Of a DNA stretch of 43,191 bases, positions 1-9,349 are shown piece after piece. This DNA comes from an uncultured Clostridia bacterium (GTDB lineage Bacteria; Bacillota; Clostridia; Oscillospirales; Ruminococcaceae): NCBI GenBank assembly GCA_944385925.1, contig CALWZE010000024.1, positions 1 through 43,191 of the forward strand. The letters run 5' to 3'. The position numbers and the translations under genes are program-made. Numbering within the stretch: position 1 is the stretch's first letter; each line of letters opens with the position of its first letter. Below the pieces are notes generated by a model, which saw only the letters and a list, made by a program, of their open reading frames with translations, searched no databases and was not told the DNA's origin.

Positions 1-96
1 GCTGGGAAAACGAAGATTAACATCGTTGTTAGTGAAGAGCGTTTTTTAATAGAGATGAACAGCCATATGCGTGGACCGTTGCAGACGCAATATTAA
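1..96 (+). CDS. possible C-terminal tail of a gene cut by the left window edge
   Basis: Frame 1 is open from the first base to a TAA at 94-96 and gives 31 residues with a mixed, protein-like composition (begins AGKTKINIVV, ends GPLQTQY). I do not recognise a family. The only support is the open frame running off the window edge, so it could be chance. No strong terminator follows it. Confidence 0.3.
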   Translation, partial: AGKTKINIVVSEERFLIEMNSHMRGPLQTQY

Positions 97-649
97 ACAC
101 ACACAAACGCTTAGTTCGCACTCAGGATAGATTTGTTGCTCTTTTTTAAGCAAGTATTAAACATGTGATGTTTCAAAGATTTTGTTTATGCCGAAGTATA
201 CATTTACAATAAGACCATTTATGTTCCCAAAATGAGTGCGCAAGTGCATCGCGCCAGGCCGAAAAAGACAAAAAGCGTCCATGCAATGCTGCATGAACGC
301 TTAGAATTTGGCCAAAAAGTTTTTTGGCTGAGTGTAAATCAACCTGTTTCAGCATTTAAGTAATGCTTGAAGCGGGAAAAAATTAATTGCTATCAGATAG
401 AAACTGTTTAAGAAATTAGGAGATTTTGTGGGCCTTAACTGCCTGAAACAGAATCTTCCAGCTCCATTGGCTCTGCAAGTTTTATCCAGCCGGTATGTCT
501 GTTTTATGTAATGTTAGTTCGAAAAATGCCTGGTTCATCGATATACAGAAAACAGAAATGATCTTAAAAGTGCTTCAAGCAGAAAGCATGCACAGCCTTT
601 GGGAAAAAACGCTCAGAGCGAGATTAATAAAATCAAAGCGCAGCCGCGC
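97..649. other. non-coding stretch, mostly unexplained
   Basis: This AT-richer region holds no ORF with a credible ribosome binding site. Short frames on either strand (for example 173-355 minus and the start of a frame at 495 plus) lack Shine-Dalgarno sequences, and the former runs through a hairpin. The one clear element is the minus-strand terminator at 261-302. A second small AT-rich hairpin lies near 312-329 (GCCAAAAA paired with TTTTTTGGC). Confidence 0.5.
261..302 (-). terminator. strong intrinsic terminator, minus strand
   Basis: AAGCGT (273-278) pairs with ACGCTT (297-302), and CATGCA pairs with TGCATG inside it, with one mismatch and an ATGC loop. Read on the minus strand the hairpin is followed by TTTTTGTCTTTTT. 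There is no T tract on the plus side, so it serves minus-strand transcription. It lies about 350 bases beyond the ilvA stop, and may end ilvA read-through or a separate untranslated transcript. Confidence 0.7.
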
Positions 650-650
650 T
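625..650 (-). terminator. weak terminator-like hairpin just after ilvA
   Basis: On the minus strand AGCGC-GGCT-GCGCT forms a 5-bp stem overlapping the ilvA stop codon, followed by TTTGATTTTATT. The stem is short, so full termination may depend on the stronger hairpin at 261-302. Confidence 0.35.
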
Positions 651-1843
651 TATACGAGCTGGAATCCGCCCTGGATCAACGCCTGGCGAATCTCCTCAAT
701 ATGGTTGTGATCACGCGTTTCCAGTGCGATGCGCAGGAAGCAGCTGTTAATCGCCATACCGGTGTCGCCGAGGTCATAATCAACGCTGACAACATTGCCG
801 CCATGGCGCGCCACGATCGAGCTGACTCCCTCAAGCTGTCCCGGTTTATCAACAAGCGAGATGGTCAGGGAGGTATTGCGCCCGCTCATTACAAGGCCGC
901 GGGAAATAACGCGGGAAAGGATGTTTACATCGATGTTGCCGCCGCTGACAACGCAGCAAACCCTTTTTCCCGCAACCGGAATTTTATTGTACATAACCGC
1001 TGCGACAGAAACGGCGCCCGCGCCCTCTGCCACCAGCTTTTGTTTTTCCATCAGTGCGAGAATTGCCGCGGCAACCTCGTCGTCCGTTACCGTCACAACT
1101 TCATCGACATATTTGGAGACCAGCTCATAGGTCAGATCTCCGGGATGTTTGACCGCAATGCCATCAGCAAAGGTGGATACCGTGTCCAAAGTGATCTGCT
1201 CATGCCGTCGCACAGACTCCGCCATAGAGGGCGCGCCTGCCGCCTGCACGCCGTAGACTTTACAGTCGGGCCGCAGCTGCTTGATAGCATAGGCGACACC
1301 ACTGATCAGGCCGCCGCCGCCAACCGGTACGACAACCGCGTCCACGTCCGCAAGCTGGTCGAGAATTTCCAGGCCGATGGTGCCCTGTCCGGCAATCACC
1401 TCATCGTCATCAAAGGGATGAATAAATGTGTATCCTTCAGTCTTTTGCAGTTCAACTGCGCGTGCATAAGCGTCGTCATAAGCACCCGCAACCAGCTCAA
1501 CTCTGGCACCATAGGACTTTGTCGCCTCGACCTTGCTGATCGGCGCACCGTCAGGCATGCAGATAATTGCGGGTATGCCGCTTTTCTGCGCGGCAAGCGC
1601 AACGCCCTGCGCGTGGTTTCCGGCACTGCATGCAATGATTCCGCGGGACTTTTCCTCTTCACTGAGCTGACTGATTTTATAGTACGCGCCGCGCAGCTTG
1701 AAACTGCCGGTAACCTGCAAATTTTCGGTTTTCAAAAACAGCCGGCAGTTATCTGCAAGATTCGGCGCGGCGATCATGTCGGTCTTGCGTGCGGTTTCCC
1801 GCAGGATGAAAGCAGCGTGATAGATTTTGTCAAGTGTGAGCAT
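650..1843 (-). CDS. ilvA: threonine ammonia-lyase (threonine dehydratase)
   Basis: This 397-residue PLP enzyme deaminates L-threonine to 2-oxobutanoate and ammonia, the entry step to isoleucine. The PLP lysine is K49 in GSFKLRGAYY, the substrate-loop motif SAGNHAQG is near residues 73-80, and the phosphate-binding glycine run GGGG is at 175-178. A single C-terminal ACT domain begins near residue 324 (TSLTISLVDKPGQLEG). This is shorter than the E. coli biosynthetic IlvA, which has a double ACT-like domain, and matches the TdcB/IlvA form common in Clostridia. The start has a GAGAGGT ribosome site about 7 bases upstream. It lies on the same strand as the ilvBNCD operon but is separated from it by the plus-strand DUF815 gene, so it needs its own promoter, which I could not place. 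The tdcB (catabolic) name is an alternative; the ilv operon nearby favours biosynthesis. Confidence 0.93.
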   Translation of the reverse strand: MLTLDKIYHAAFILRETARKTDMIAAPNLADNCRLFLKTENLQVTGSFKLRGAYYKISQLSEEEKSRGIIACSAGNHAQGVALAAQKSGIPAIICMPDGAPISKVEATKSYGARVELVAGAYDDAYARAVELQKTEGYTFIHPFDDDEVIAGQGTIGLEILDQLADVDAVVVPVGGGGLISGVAYAIKQLRPDCKVYGVQAAGAPSMAESVRRHEQITLDTVSTFADGIAVKHPGDLTYELVSKYVDEVVTVTDDEVAAAILALMEKQKLVAEGAGAVSVAAVMYNKIPVAGKRVCCVVSGGNIDVNILSRVISRGLVMSGRNTSLTISLVDKPGQLEGVSSIVARHGGNVVSVDYDLGDTGMAINSCFLRIALETRDHNHIEEIRQALIQGGFQLV

Positions 1844-1898
1844 GGGCGTACCTCTCTATACATGCGGCGCAACGCGCCGTGGATTTACAATTTTATTC

Positions 1899-1926
1899 TT
1901 GCGGAGCCTGTTCAGGGTGGTATAAT
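1899..1926 (+). promoter_or_regulatory. promoter of the DUF815 ATPase gene
   Basis: TTGCGG (1899-1904), a 16-base spacer and a perfect TATAAT (1921-1926) give a sigma-A-type promoter ending 34 bases before the start codon. A small GC hairpin (GGCGC-AAC-GCGCC, about 1865-1877) lies between it and the divergent ilvA. Confidence 0.7.
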
Positions 1927-1960
1927 AAACTGGTAATCCAGAAGAAGCAGGAAACATAAA

Positions 1961-3145
1961 ATGGAAAAAAATCAGTGTATCAAAAAGAAATTGGATAGCC
2001 TTGTGTTGTTTCGCCGCCTGCGTGAAGATCCTGTTGTCATGGCATTTGCAGCCATGATGGAGGAAAATGCAGATGTTTCAACCTATGCAGGCTTTGTTTC
2101 GGAGCTGTTTGCACAGGGGACTGACGATTGGAGCGGATATCTTCTGCAGCGGGTTCTGGAGGATGAAAACGACTACATTACTCATATAAGCGGGAAAAAG
2201 GTACCGCAGGGACTGGCAAGCTGTCTTAATCCTGAGCTGGAGGTTCTTCAGGCGATTTCCCGCATAAATGCCGGTTCGGTGCGTGAGCGGCTGGATTATG
2301 ATGGCTTTTTGCCGCAGTGGAAAATTTCGCAGCCGGATTTCAAGCAGGAATATGAAAAACGCATTGAGGGACTGGCAAAACACGGCTGGGGCGTATTTGC
2401 AAAGTACCATGTTTTTGTGGTGGACGAGGGAAAACTCGTGCCGGTCAAGCATCCGGACACCCAGCGGATCGACCAGCTCTACGGCTACGAAAGCGAACGG
2501 GAGAAGGTCCTCTCCAATACGAAAGCCCTGATTGAAGGGCGGCCTGCCAACAATGTTTTGCTTTACGGCGACGCGGGCACCGGAAAGAGCAGTACGGTGA
2601 AAGCGGTTGCAAATGAACTTGCCCCACAGGGACTGCGGCTGATTGAGGTCAAGAAGAATCAGCTTTATCAGATTGCGGATATTGTGGAGACGCTCAGCGG
2701 CAATCCTTTGAAATTTATTTTGTTTATTGACGACCTGAGCTTTTCGCAAAACGATAATGATTTTGCGGCGCTCAAGGCGATTTTGGAGGGCAGCGTCAGC
2801 GCACGCGGCAGCAACATTGCGGTTTATGCAACCTCCAACCGGCGCCATCTGATCAAGGAGAGCTTTAGTGACCGGGAAGGGGACGACATACACCTTTACG
2901 ACACTATGCAGGAACTGATGAGCCTTTCCGCGCGCTTTGGGTTGACCATAACCTTCAGCAGACCGGAAAAAGACCTGTATGTCGGAATAGTGCAGAAGCT
3001 TGCAGAACTTTACGGCATTGATATGAAACCGGAAAAGCTTGCTCTGCGTGCCGAGGCTTTTGCAATTCGCAACGGCGGACGCAGTCCCCGCACAGCAAAG
3101 CAGTTTGTCGAGCTGCTGGTCAGCGGTGTTCTGCCAACAGACTAA
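1961..3145 (+). CDS. DUF815 family AAA+ ATP-binding protein
   Basis: A 394-residue protein with an AAA+ core. Walker A is GDAGTGKS at 203-210, Walker B is FILFIDDL at 252-259, and sensor-like ATSNRRHL is near 290-297. The N-terminal 170 residues are mostly helical and lack a recognised motif. The VLLYGDAGTGKSSTVKA and ATSNRRHLIKESF blocks are typical of the DUF815 family, a group of bacterial AAA+ ATPases with no settled function. The gene is monocistronic, with its own promoter upstream and a strong terminator after it. An AGCAGGA ribosome site lies about 8 bases before the ATG. It is flanked by, but divergent from, amino-acid genes, so the context says nothing about its role. Confidence 0.88.
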   Translation: MEKNQCIKKKLDSLVLFRRLREDPVVMAFAAMMEENADVSTYAGFVSELFAQGTDDWSGYLLQRVLEDENDYITHISGKKVPQGLASCLNPELEVLQAISRINAGSVRERLDYDGFLPQWKISQPDFKQEYEKRIEGLAKHGWGVFAKYHVFVVDEGKLVPVKHPDTQRIDQLYGYESEREKVLSNTKALIEGRPANNVLLYGDAGTGKSSTVKAVANELAPQGLRLIEVKKNQLYQIADIVETLSGNPLKFILFIDDLSFSQNDNDFAALKAILEGSVSARGSNIAVYATSNRRHLIKESFSDREGDDIHLYDTMQELMSLSARFGLTITFSRPEKDLYVGIVQKLAELYGIDMKPEKLALRAEAFAIRNGGRSPRTAKQFVELLVSGVLPTD

Positions 3146-3187
3146 ATGTTTTTACTGAAAAGTCATCGTTTAAACTGAAAACATCAA

Positions 3188-3224
3188 GGGCGGGCGGTGC
3201 CGTAATGGCGCGGCCCGCCCTTTT
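3188..3224 (+). terminator. intrinsic terminator after the DUF815 gene
   Basis: GGGCGGGC (3188-3195) pairs with GCCCGCCC (3213-3220), followed by TTTT. There is no matching T tract on the minus side. Confidence 0.85.
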
Positions 3225-3478
3225 CTGATTGGCTGAATACTCTTTACAAAACCGATTAAACGCTTTTTGCACTTTTTAAAAATGACAGTTTCTAATCTGC
3301 AGATAAAATACAAGTGGCAGACAAAAAGCTTGTACACGGCCGGAACAGCGCAGTAAAAATAGTTCAAATCAGTTAAGCATTTATTCCGAGCAAATAAAAA
3401 TTCGCATGGGCCATTGCCGTGAAGCATGTTCTGCAAGATGCGCCGCAAAAGTGCAAAAATCGCGCAAATAAAGGCAGA
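3225..3478. repeat. non-coding spacer holding a 16-bp inverted repeat pair
   Basis: Between the DUF815 terminator and the end of ilvD there is no gene. CGCTTTTTGCACTTTT (3261-3276) recurs in inverted orientation at 3447-3462 with 15 of 16 bases matching, bounding about 200 bases. This could be the ends of a small non-autonomous element or simply chance in AT-rich DNA. I see no target-site duplication and no clear minus-strand terminator for ilvD here. Confidence 0.35.
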
Positions 3479-5143
3479 TCAGCGCATTACCGCGCCTTCA
3501 TTGGCGCCGCTGACCAGACGGGCGTAGCGGGCAAGCCAGCCGGTTTTGATGTTGGGTTCACGCGGCGTCTGCGCGGCGCGGCGGGCAGCGAACTCCTCGT
3601 CGGTAACCTTTGCGTTGATTTTTGCATTGGGAATGTCGATTTCGATGAGATCGCCCTCACAAAGCAGGCCGATCTCGCCGCCCGAAGCCGCCTCGGGGCA
3701 TACATGGCCAATCGAAGCACCGCGGGAAGCGCCGCTGAAACGGCCGTCGGTAATGAGCGCCACCGTTTTATCCAGCTTCATGCCGGCGAGCGCGCTGGTC
3801 GGATTAAGCATCTCGCGCATACCCGGACCGCCCTTCGGACCTTCGTAACGTATCACGACGACGTCGCCGTCCACGATTTTTCCCGCATAAATTGAGGCGA
3901 TGGCTTCTTCCTCCGAGTCAAAAACACGGGCAGGCCCGGTGTGGGTAAGCATTTCCGGCGCGACAGCGCTGCGCTTGACGACACAGCCGTCCTTGGCGAT
4001 GTTTCCCCAGAGGATCTGAATGCCGCCGGTTTCGCTGTAGGGATTTTCGATCGGGCGGATCGCCGCGGTGTTTTTGTTCTTAACGCCCGCGATATTTTCG
4101 CCGAGCGTTTTGCCGGTGGCGGTGAGCGCAGTAAGGTCGAGATGGCCGCCCTTGGCAAGCTCTGTCTGTACGGCGGCAACGCCTCCGGCAAGGAAAAGAT
4201 CCTGCATATGGGTGGGTCCTGCCGGCGCAAGATGACAGAGGTTCGGCGTTTTTTCGCTCATCTCATTGAACATCTTGAGATCAAGCGGGCATCCGGCCTC
4301 GTTTGCGATTGCCAGCAGATGCAGCACGCTGTTGGAGGAGCAGCCAAGCGCCATGTCGCAGGCGAGAGCGTTGCGGATCGAAACCGGATTGATGATGTCG
4401 CGGGCTTTAATGTCGCGTCTCACAAGCTCCATAATCGCCATGCCGGCCTTTTTGGCAAGCTGGGTGCGAGCGGCGTGCACAGCGGGGATGGTGCCGTTGC
4501 CGGGCAGAGCGATGCCGATCGCTTCGCACAGGCAGTTCATGCTGTTGGCTGTGTACATGCCTGCACAGCTGCCGCAGCCGGGGCAGACGCCGTGCTCATA
4601 TTCGGCGAGCTGATCGTCGTCGATCATTCCGGCTTTGCGGGCGCCGACGGCCTCAAAAATTTTGGAAAGGCTGACCTCTTCGCCCTCATACAATCCGGCC
4701 ATCATCGGGCCGCCGCTGCAAACGACGGCCGGCAGATTGAGCCGGACGGCGGCCATGACCATGCCCGGAACAATTTTATCGCAGTTGGGGACCAGGACAA
4801 GGCCGTCCAGCTGGTGAGCCATTGCCATGGTTTCGACACTGTCTGCGATCAGTTCGCGGCTTGCAAGGGAATATTTCATCCCGATATGTCCCATCGCGAT
4901 GCCGTCGCAGACGCCGATAGCGGGCATTAGGATAGGTGTGCCGCCTGCCATCCGAACGCCGGCCTTGACTGCGTCGGCGATTTTATCCAGATGAAAATGT
5001 CCGGGTACGATTTCGCTGTGCGCCGAAATTACGCCGATCAGCGGACGCTCCAGCTCTTCTTTGGTATAGCCCATTGCGTAAAACAGGCTGCGGTTAGGGG
5101 CGCGTTCTACCCCTTTTGTCACGTTTTCACTGCGCAGGTTCAT
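3479..5143 (-). CDS. ilvD: dihydroxy-acid dehydratase
   Basis: This 554-residue enzyme dehydrates 2,3-dihydroxy-3-methylvalerate and 2,3-dihydroxyisovalerate to the keto-acid precursors of isoleucine and valine. The cluster cysteines sit in [11 protein letters not shown] (C121) and [16 protein letters not shown] (C193). The third cysteine position that marks the [2Fe-2S] class is absent: the N-terminal segment reads HSEIVPGH. This places it with the oxygen-labile [4Fe-4S] class, which fits an anaerobe. Length is normal for the family. The start has an AGGAG site in CAGGAGCGAC. It is the last gene of ilvBNCD, separated from ilvC by 257 bases containing a strong hairpin, so its expression may differ from that of the upstream genes. 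Confidence 0.97.
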   Translation of the reverse strand: MNLRSENVTKGVERAPNRSLFYAMGYTKEELERPLIGVISAHSEIVPGHFHLDKIADAVKAGVRMAGGTPILMPAIGVCDGIAMGHIGMKYSLASRELIADSVETMAMAHQLDGLVLVPNCDKIVPGMVMAAVRLNLPAVVCSGGPMMAGLYEGEEVSLSKIFEAVGARKAGMIDDDQLAEYEHGVCPGCGSCAGMYTANSMNCLCEAIGIALPGNGTIPAVHAARTQLAKKAGMAIMELVRRDIKARDIINPVSIRNALACDMALGCSSNSVLHLLAIANEAGCPLDLKMFNEMSEKTPNLCHLAPAGPTHMQDLFLAGGVAAVQTELAKGGHLDLTALTATGKTLGENIAGVKNKNTAAIRPIENPYSETGGIQILWGNIAKDGCVVKRSAVAPEMLTHTGPARVFDSEEEAIASIYAGKIVDGDVVVIRYEGPKGGPGMREMLNPTSALAGMKLDKTVALITDGRFSGASRGASIGHVCPEAASGGEIGLLCEGDLIEIDIPNAKINAKVTDEEFAARRAAQTPREPNIKTGWLARYARLVSGANEGAVMR

Positions 5144-5187
5144 CTGTATGTCGCTCCTGTTATCTGGATTTGTCTTGCGGATTTGGA

Positions 5188-5240
5188 AAACAGAGGGGCG
5201 CGCGGCCCGCCCGTCTCCGGGCGTCGGGCCGCGCGCCCCT
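5188..5240 (-). terminator. very strong GC hairpin between ilvC and ilvD, terminator or attenuator
   Basis: AGGGGCGCGCGGCCCG (5194-5209) and its exact complement (5225-5240) form a perfect 16-bp stem, with a further CCCG/CGGG stem inside the loop. Read on the minus strand it is followed by CTGTTTTCC, a short imperfect T tract. I see no good promoter between it and ilvD, so it is best read as a leaky terminator or an RNA-processing/stability element within the operon. Confidence 0.6.
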
Positions 5241-5400
5241 TTGCAAAGATTCCTTAATTTCTACCGGACGGCTGTCGGAAATCGACCGTCAGGACAGAGC
5301 TTTTCGCCCATTACCATTACGGCTTACCTTACATGTTTTGCATGCCGGCACAAAGCAGATTTTGCAACCGGTAGAGCTAGAATTTTTAAAAATCAGAAGC

Positions 5401-6420
<1,020 letters not shown>

Positions 6421-6474
6421 TTAAATAATAAATTGTAATTGTATATTTTCAGCGTGACAAAACGCCGCCGGAAA

Positions 6475-6990
6475 TCAAAATACGGCTACTTCAGCCGACC
6501 CTGATCCGCGCTCAAGGGCGGTTACACCGGTGCGGCACATTTCAATAATGCGGTAAGGGGAGAGCACTTCCAGAAACGCGTCGATTTTACTGGGCTCACC
6601 GGTCAGTTCCATGACCATGCTCTTGACCGAAAGATCGATGATCTTGGCTTTGTAAATGACCGCGATCTCGCGAATCGAACCGCGGGTCGTTTCGTCTGCC
6701 TCCACTTTTACCAGCAGCAGCTCGCGCAGAAGACTGCGGGAGGTATCCAGTGCAACGATGTTGCGGGTCTCAACCAGCTTTGCGGTCTGCTGTATGACCT
6801 GCTCCATACCGACGCGATCACCCTGCGCGACAATTGTAATGCGGGAAAGGGCGGGGTTGTTTGTCGCCGATACAGTCAGACTGTCAATGTTGAAGCCGCG
6901 GCGGCTGAACAGGGAGACGACCCGGGCAAGCACACCCGCGTGGTTGTCGACCAGCACGCTCATGACCTGTTTTTCAAGCTGTCGTTCCAT
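6475..6990 (-). CDS. ilvN: acetolactate synthase small (regulatory) subunit
   Basis: A 171-residue regulatory subunit that stimulates the catalytic subunit and confers valine feedback inhibition. The N-terminal ACT domain (residues 9-83) begins VMSVLVDNHAGVLARVVSLF and includes the GFNIDSLTV motif. A C-terminal ACT-like domain carries LLLVKV and VMELTG. A strong AGGAGGAG ribosome site precedes the ATG, and the gene starts only 17 bases after the end of ilvB, consistent with coupled expression and stoichiometric assembly. It belongs to the two-domain IlvH/IlvN type of about 160-175 residues. The symbol ilvH is also used for this family. Confidence 0.96.
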   Translation of the reverse strand: MERQLEKQVMSVLVDNHAGVLARVVSLFSRRGFNIDSLTVSATNNPALSRITIVAQGDRVGMEQVIQQTAKLVETRNIVALDTSRSLLRELLLVKVEADETTRGSIREIAVIYKAKIIDLSVKSMVMELTGEPSKIDAFLEVLSPYRIIEMCRTGVTALERGSGSAEVAVF

Positions 6991-7007
6991 GATCTGCTCC
7001 TCCTGAT

Positions 7008-8669
7008 TTAATCAATGATAAGGTCGTTGACCGTGCCGCCTGCCGGAATCATCGGCAGTACCTTTTCGTCCTTGTCGATCATGCAGTCGAGCCAGACCGG
7101 ACCGTCCTGCGCTTTTGCCCATTCCATCGCTTCGCGGAATTCAGCCAGATTGTGGCAGCGGCGGCCCTTCGCGCCGAAAGCTTCGGCAAGTTTGACAAAA
7201 TCGGTTTTGCGGTGCGGATCGGTGCTGGAATAGCGCTTGCCGTAAAAGGCGGTTTGCCATTGACGCACCATGCCGAGCACCGTATTATTCATGATCACCG
7301 TGATAACCGGCAGATTATAGCTGACCGCGGTGCAGCCTTCCTGCAAATTCATATGGAAAGAACCGTCGCCGGTAATGTGAATGACCCTGCGTCCGGGGAA
7401 GGCGGTCTGCGCGCCAAGCGCGGCGCCGTAGCCGAATCCCATGGTGCCCAATCCGCCGCTGGTCAGGAAGCTGCGCGGATGGGTATGCCGGACATACTGC
7501 GCAGCCCAAAGCTGATGCTGTCCGACGTCGGTGACATAAATCGTGTCCTCTTCAACCGCTTCGTAAATCGCCTGCATGACCTGATGGGGTTTGAGAATAC
7601 CGGGATCGTCGGCCGGCTTATAATCTTTTGCCTGCCACTGGCGGATCTGTTCATGCCACTGCTCATGCTTTGCGGGTTCAATCATCGGAAGCAGCGCGTG
7701 CAATCCCTCCTGCACGTCGCAGACAATTGCGCAGTCGACCAGCACGTTTTTGTTGATTTCGCTGGGATCGATATCAATCTGTACGATTTTTGCGCGCTTG
7801 GCGAAGCGTGCGGGATTGAGTGCAACACGGTCGGAAAAACGGGTGCCGACCGCAATCAGCACATCGGCGTTGTCCACGGCATAGTTGGTCGTGCAGTTGC
7901 CGTGCATGCCGAGCAGTCCGAGATTCATCGGCTCATCACAACCCAGCACACCGGCTGCCATAAGAGTATAGGTGGCGGGAATATCCGCCTTTTCAATCAG
8001 GTGACGCAGCTCGTCACCGGCTTCGCCGGCAACTACGCCGCCGCCGAAAAACAGCATTGGCCGCTGCGCCGCATTGATAATTGCCGCCGCTTCTTCCAAT
8101 TTGTCCTGTTTCGGCTTGCGGGGCTGCTCGAGAGGTAGCGGGGCAGCAGGTTCAAATTCGGTTGTCGCAGCCGTTACGTCTTTGGGAATGTCGACCAGGA
8201 CCGGGCCTTTGCGTCCGGACTGGGCGATTTGAAACGCCCGCCGCAGAATGCCCGCCAGGTCTTCGACCCGCTGCACGGCAAAGGTGTGCTTGGTGATCGG
8301 CATTGCGATACCTGCGATATAAACCTCCTGAAAACTGTCTCGGCCGATAAGATCGGTTCCGACATTTCCGGTGATGGCGACGACCGGAACACTGTCCATA
8401 TATGCAGTCGCTAGTCCGGTGATCAGATTGGTCGCGCCCGGTCCGCTGGTTGCAAGCACAACGCCTGTTTTTCCGGTTGCGCGGACATAGCCGTCGGCCG
8501 CATGCGCCGCACCCTGTTCATGGGCGGTCATGACATGGTTTAGCTTGTCCCGTACGGCATATAGCGCATCGTAAATGTTCAGTACAGCGCCGCCGGGATA
8601 GCCGAAGATCGTATCCACGCCCTGTTCCATAAGCACCTGGGTGAGGATCTGTGAACCGTTCAAAATCAT
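7008..8669 (-). CDS. ilvB: acetolactate synthase large (catalytic) subunit
   Basis: A 553-residue thiamine diphosphate enzyme that condenses pyruvate with pyruvate or 2-oxobutanoate. Domains in order are the N-terminal pyrimidine-binding domain with FGYPGGAVLNIYD and catalytic glutamate E51 in TAHEQGAAHAADGY, the central FAD-binding-type domain, and the C-terminal domain with GDGSFHMNLQE at 434-444 and the NN pair at 461-462 that binds the cofactor. I choose the ATG at 8669 because GGAGGG lies 8 bases upstream. An in-frame start 21 codons earlier would run through the T-box terminator hairpin and has no homology value. It is the first gene of the operon and is controlled by the T-box leader upstream. 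Confidence 0.97.
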   Translation of the reverse strand: MILNGSQILTQVLMEQGVDTIFGYPGGAVLNIYDALYAVRDKLNHVMTAHEQGAAHAADGYVRATGKTGVVLATSGPGATNLITGLATAYMDSVPVVAITGNVGTDLIGRDSFQEVYIAGIAMPITKHTFAVQRVEDLAGILRRAFQIAQSGRKGPVLVDIPKDVTAATTEFEPAAPLPLEQPRKPKQDKLEEAAAIINAAQRPMLFFGGGVVAGEAGDELRHLIEKADIPATYTLMAAGVLGCDEPMNLGLLGMHGNCTTNYAVDNADVLIAVGTRFSDRVALNPARFAKRAKIVQIDIDPSEINKNVLVDCAIVCDVQEGLHALLPMIEPAKHEQWHEQIRQWQAKDYKPADDPGILKPHQVMQAIYEAVEEDTIYVTDVGQHQLWAAQYVRHTHPRSFLTSGGLGTMGFGYGAALGAQTAFPGRRVIHITGDGSFHMNLQEGCTAVSYNLPVITVIMNNTVLGMVRQWQTAFYGKRYSSTDPHRKTDFVKLAEAFGAKGRRCHNLAEFREAMEWAKAQDGPVWLDCMIDKDEKVLPMIPAGGTVNDLIID

Positions 8670-8703
8670 GTCTTTTGCCCTCCGAATACCAAAAAAAGAA
8701 TAC

Positions 8704-8736
8704 AAAAAAAGGCTTGTCTCATGAAGAGACAAAGCC
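8704..8736 (-). terminator. T-box conditional terminator
   Basis: On the minus strand GGCTTTGTCTC and GAGACAAGCC pair around TTCAT (8711-8736), followed by seven T residues (8704-8710). The 5' arm lies directly after the T-box sequence, as expected for mutually exclusive antiterminator and terminator. Confidence 0.92.
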
Positions 8737-9022
8737 TTGATCAGCTCTGCGGTACCACTCTACTTGCCGCCGTATTTTGCCGACAGCCCCTCTGCTGCGT
8801 TCGACCACAAGGGCGAAACGCACATATGGATAACGGATATGACCCGTCCGCACCTACTCGGAAACCCTTTCAGACGGAAGCTCGAAGAGGATGTTCATTC
8901 TGCGGCGCGTACTGCCTCACACCAAACGGCAGCTCTCTGTAACTGCGGGACACAAAACTACTTTTTCTTGTCAACGCTTTTCAAGTATTAAAATGCCCGA
9001 TTTCGTTAGGAAAATCGTATTG
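8704..9022 (-). promoter_or_regulatory. T-box riboswitch leader of the ilv operon, probable isoleucine specifier
   Basis: Read on the minus strand the leader has the T-box signature AGAGTGGTACCGC (about 8749-8761) directly before a terminator. Stem I carries AGAGAGC and the distal motif GGTGTGAGGC. Stem III carries CCGAGTAGG. The specifier side reads GAAC-ATC-CTCTTCGAG, placing ATC at 8890-8892 by analogy with the GAA-N-codon layout of other T-boxes. That would bind uncharged tRNA-Ile. The alternative CTC (leucine) overlaps two bases later, so the codon call is less sure than the T-box itself. Uncharged tRNA would stabilise the antiterminator and switch on ilvBNCD. Confidence 0.92.
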
Positions 9023-9028
9023 ATGATT

Positions 9029-9057
9029 ATTCTAGCGAATGCCGTCGCGGTTGTCAA
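9029..9057 (-). promoter_or_regulatory. promoter of the ilvBNCD operon
   Basis: On the minus strand TTGACA (9052-9057), a 17-base spacer and TAGAAT (9029-9034) make a near-perfect sigma-A promoter. Transcription would start near 9022, just upstream of the T-box stem I. Confidence 0.88.
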
Positions 9058-9349
9058 TCAGGAAAAATGAAAATCCAAAAGAAAAAGGTCTGTAAATCCA
9101 CAGGTGAATGCATGTGCTTAAAATGCAAAAGCCGCTTTAAAGAGCTAAATTCGAAAAAATTTTGTCTATTTCAAACGAAAAAAATTGGAAATAAGATAAA
9201 ATAAGACGAATTTTACAGATTTTGCCTGCTATCGGTTTAATGTGTGAAAGTGGATGAAAAAATATTGAAAAGAATAAAACCTGTTGGAAAGTTTGTGACT
9301 CTGTAGAGTGTTCGGCGAACAGGACATCACGTCAAAGAAAGGAGAACAC

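Noticed and set aside
173-355. A 60-codon minus-strand frame
   Set aside because: It has no ribosome site and reads through the terminator hairpin at 273-302.
599-1936. A 445-codon plus-strand frame across ilvA
   Set aside because: It lies entirely antisense to a clear threonine ammonia-lyase gene, has no ribosome site and no recognisable domain. Long antisense frames are common in GC-rich genes.
3170-3448. A 92-codon minus-strand frame
   Set aside because: It crosses a strong plus-strand terminator and one arm of the inverted repeat, has unusual Cys/Phe-rich composition and no ribosome site.
8670-8732. N-terminal extension of ilvB by 21 codons
   Set aside because: It would translate the T-box terminator; the ATG at 8669 has the proper ribosome site and the family N terminus.
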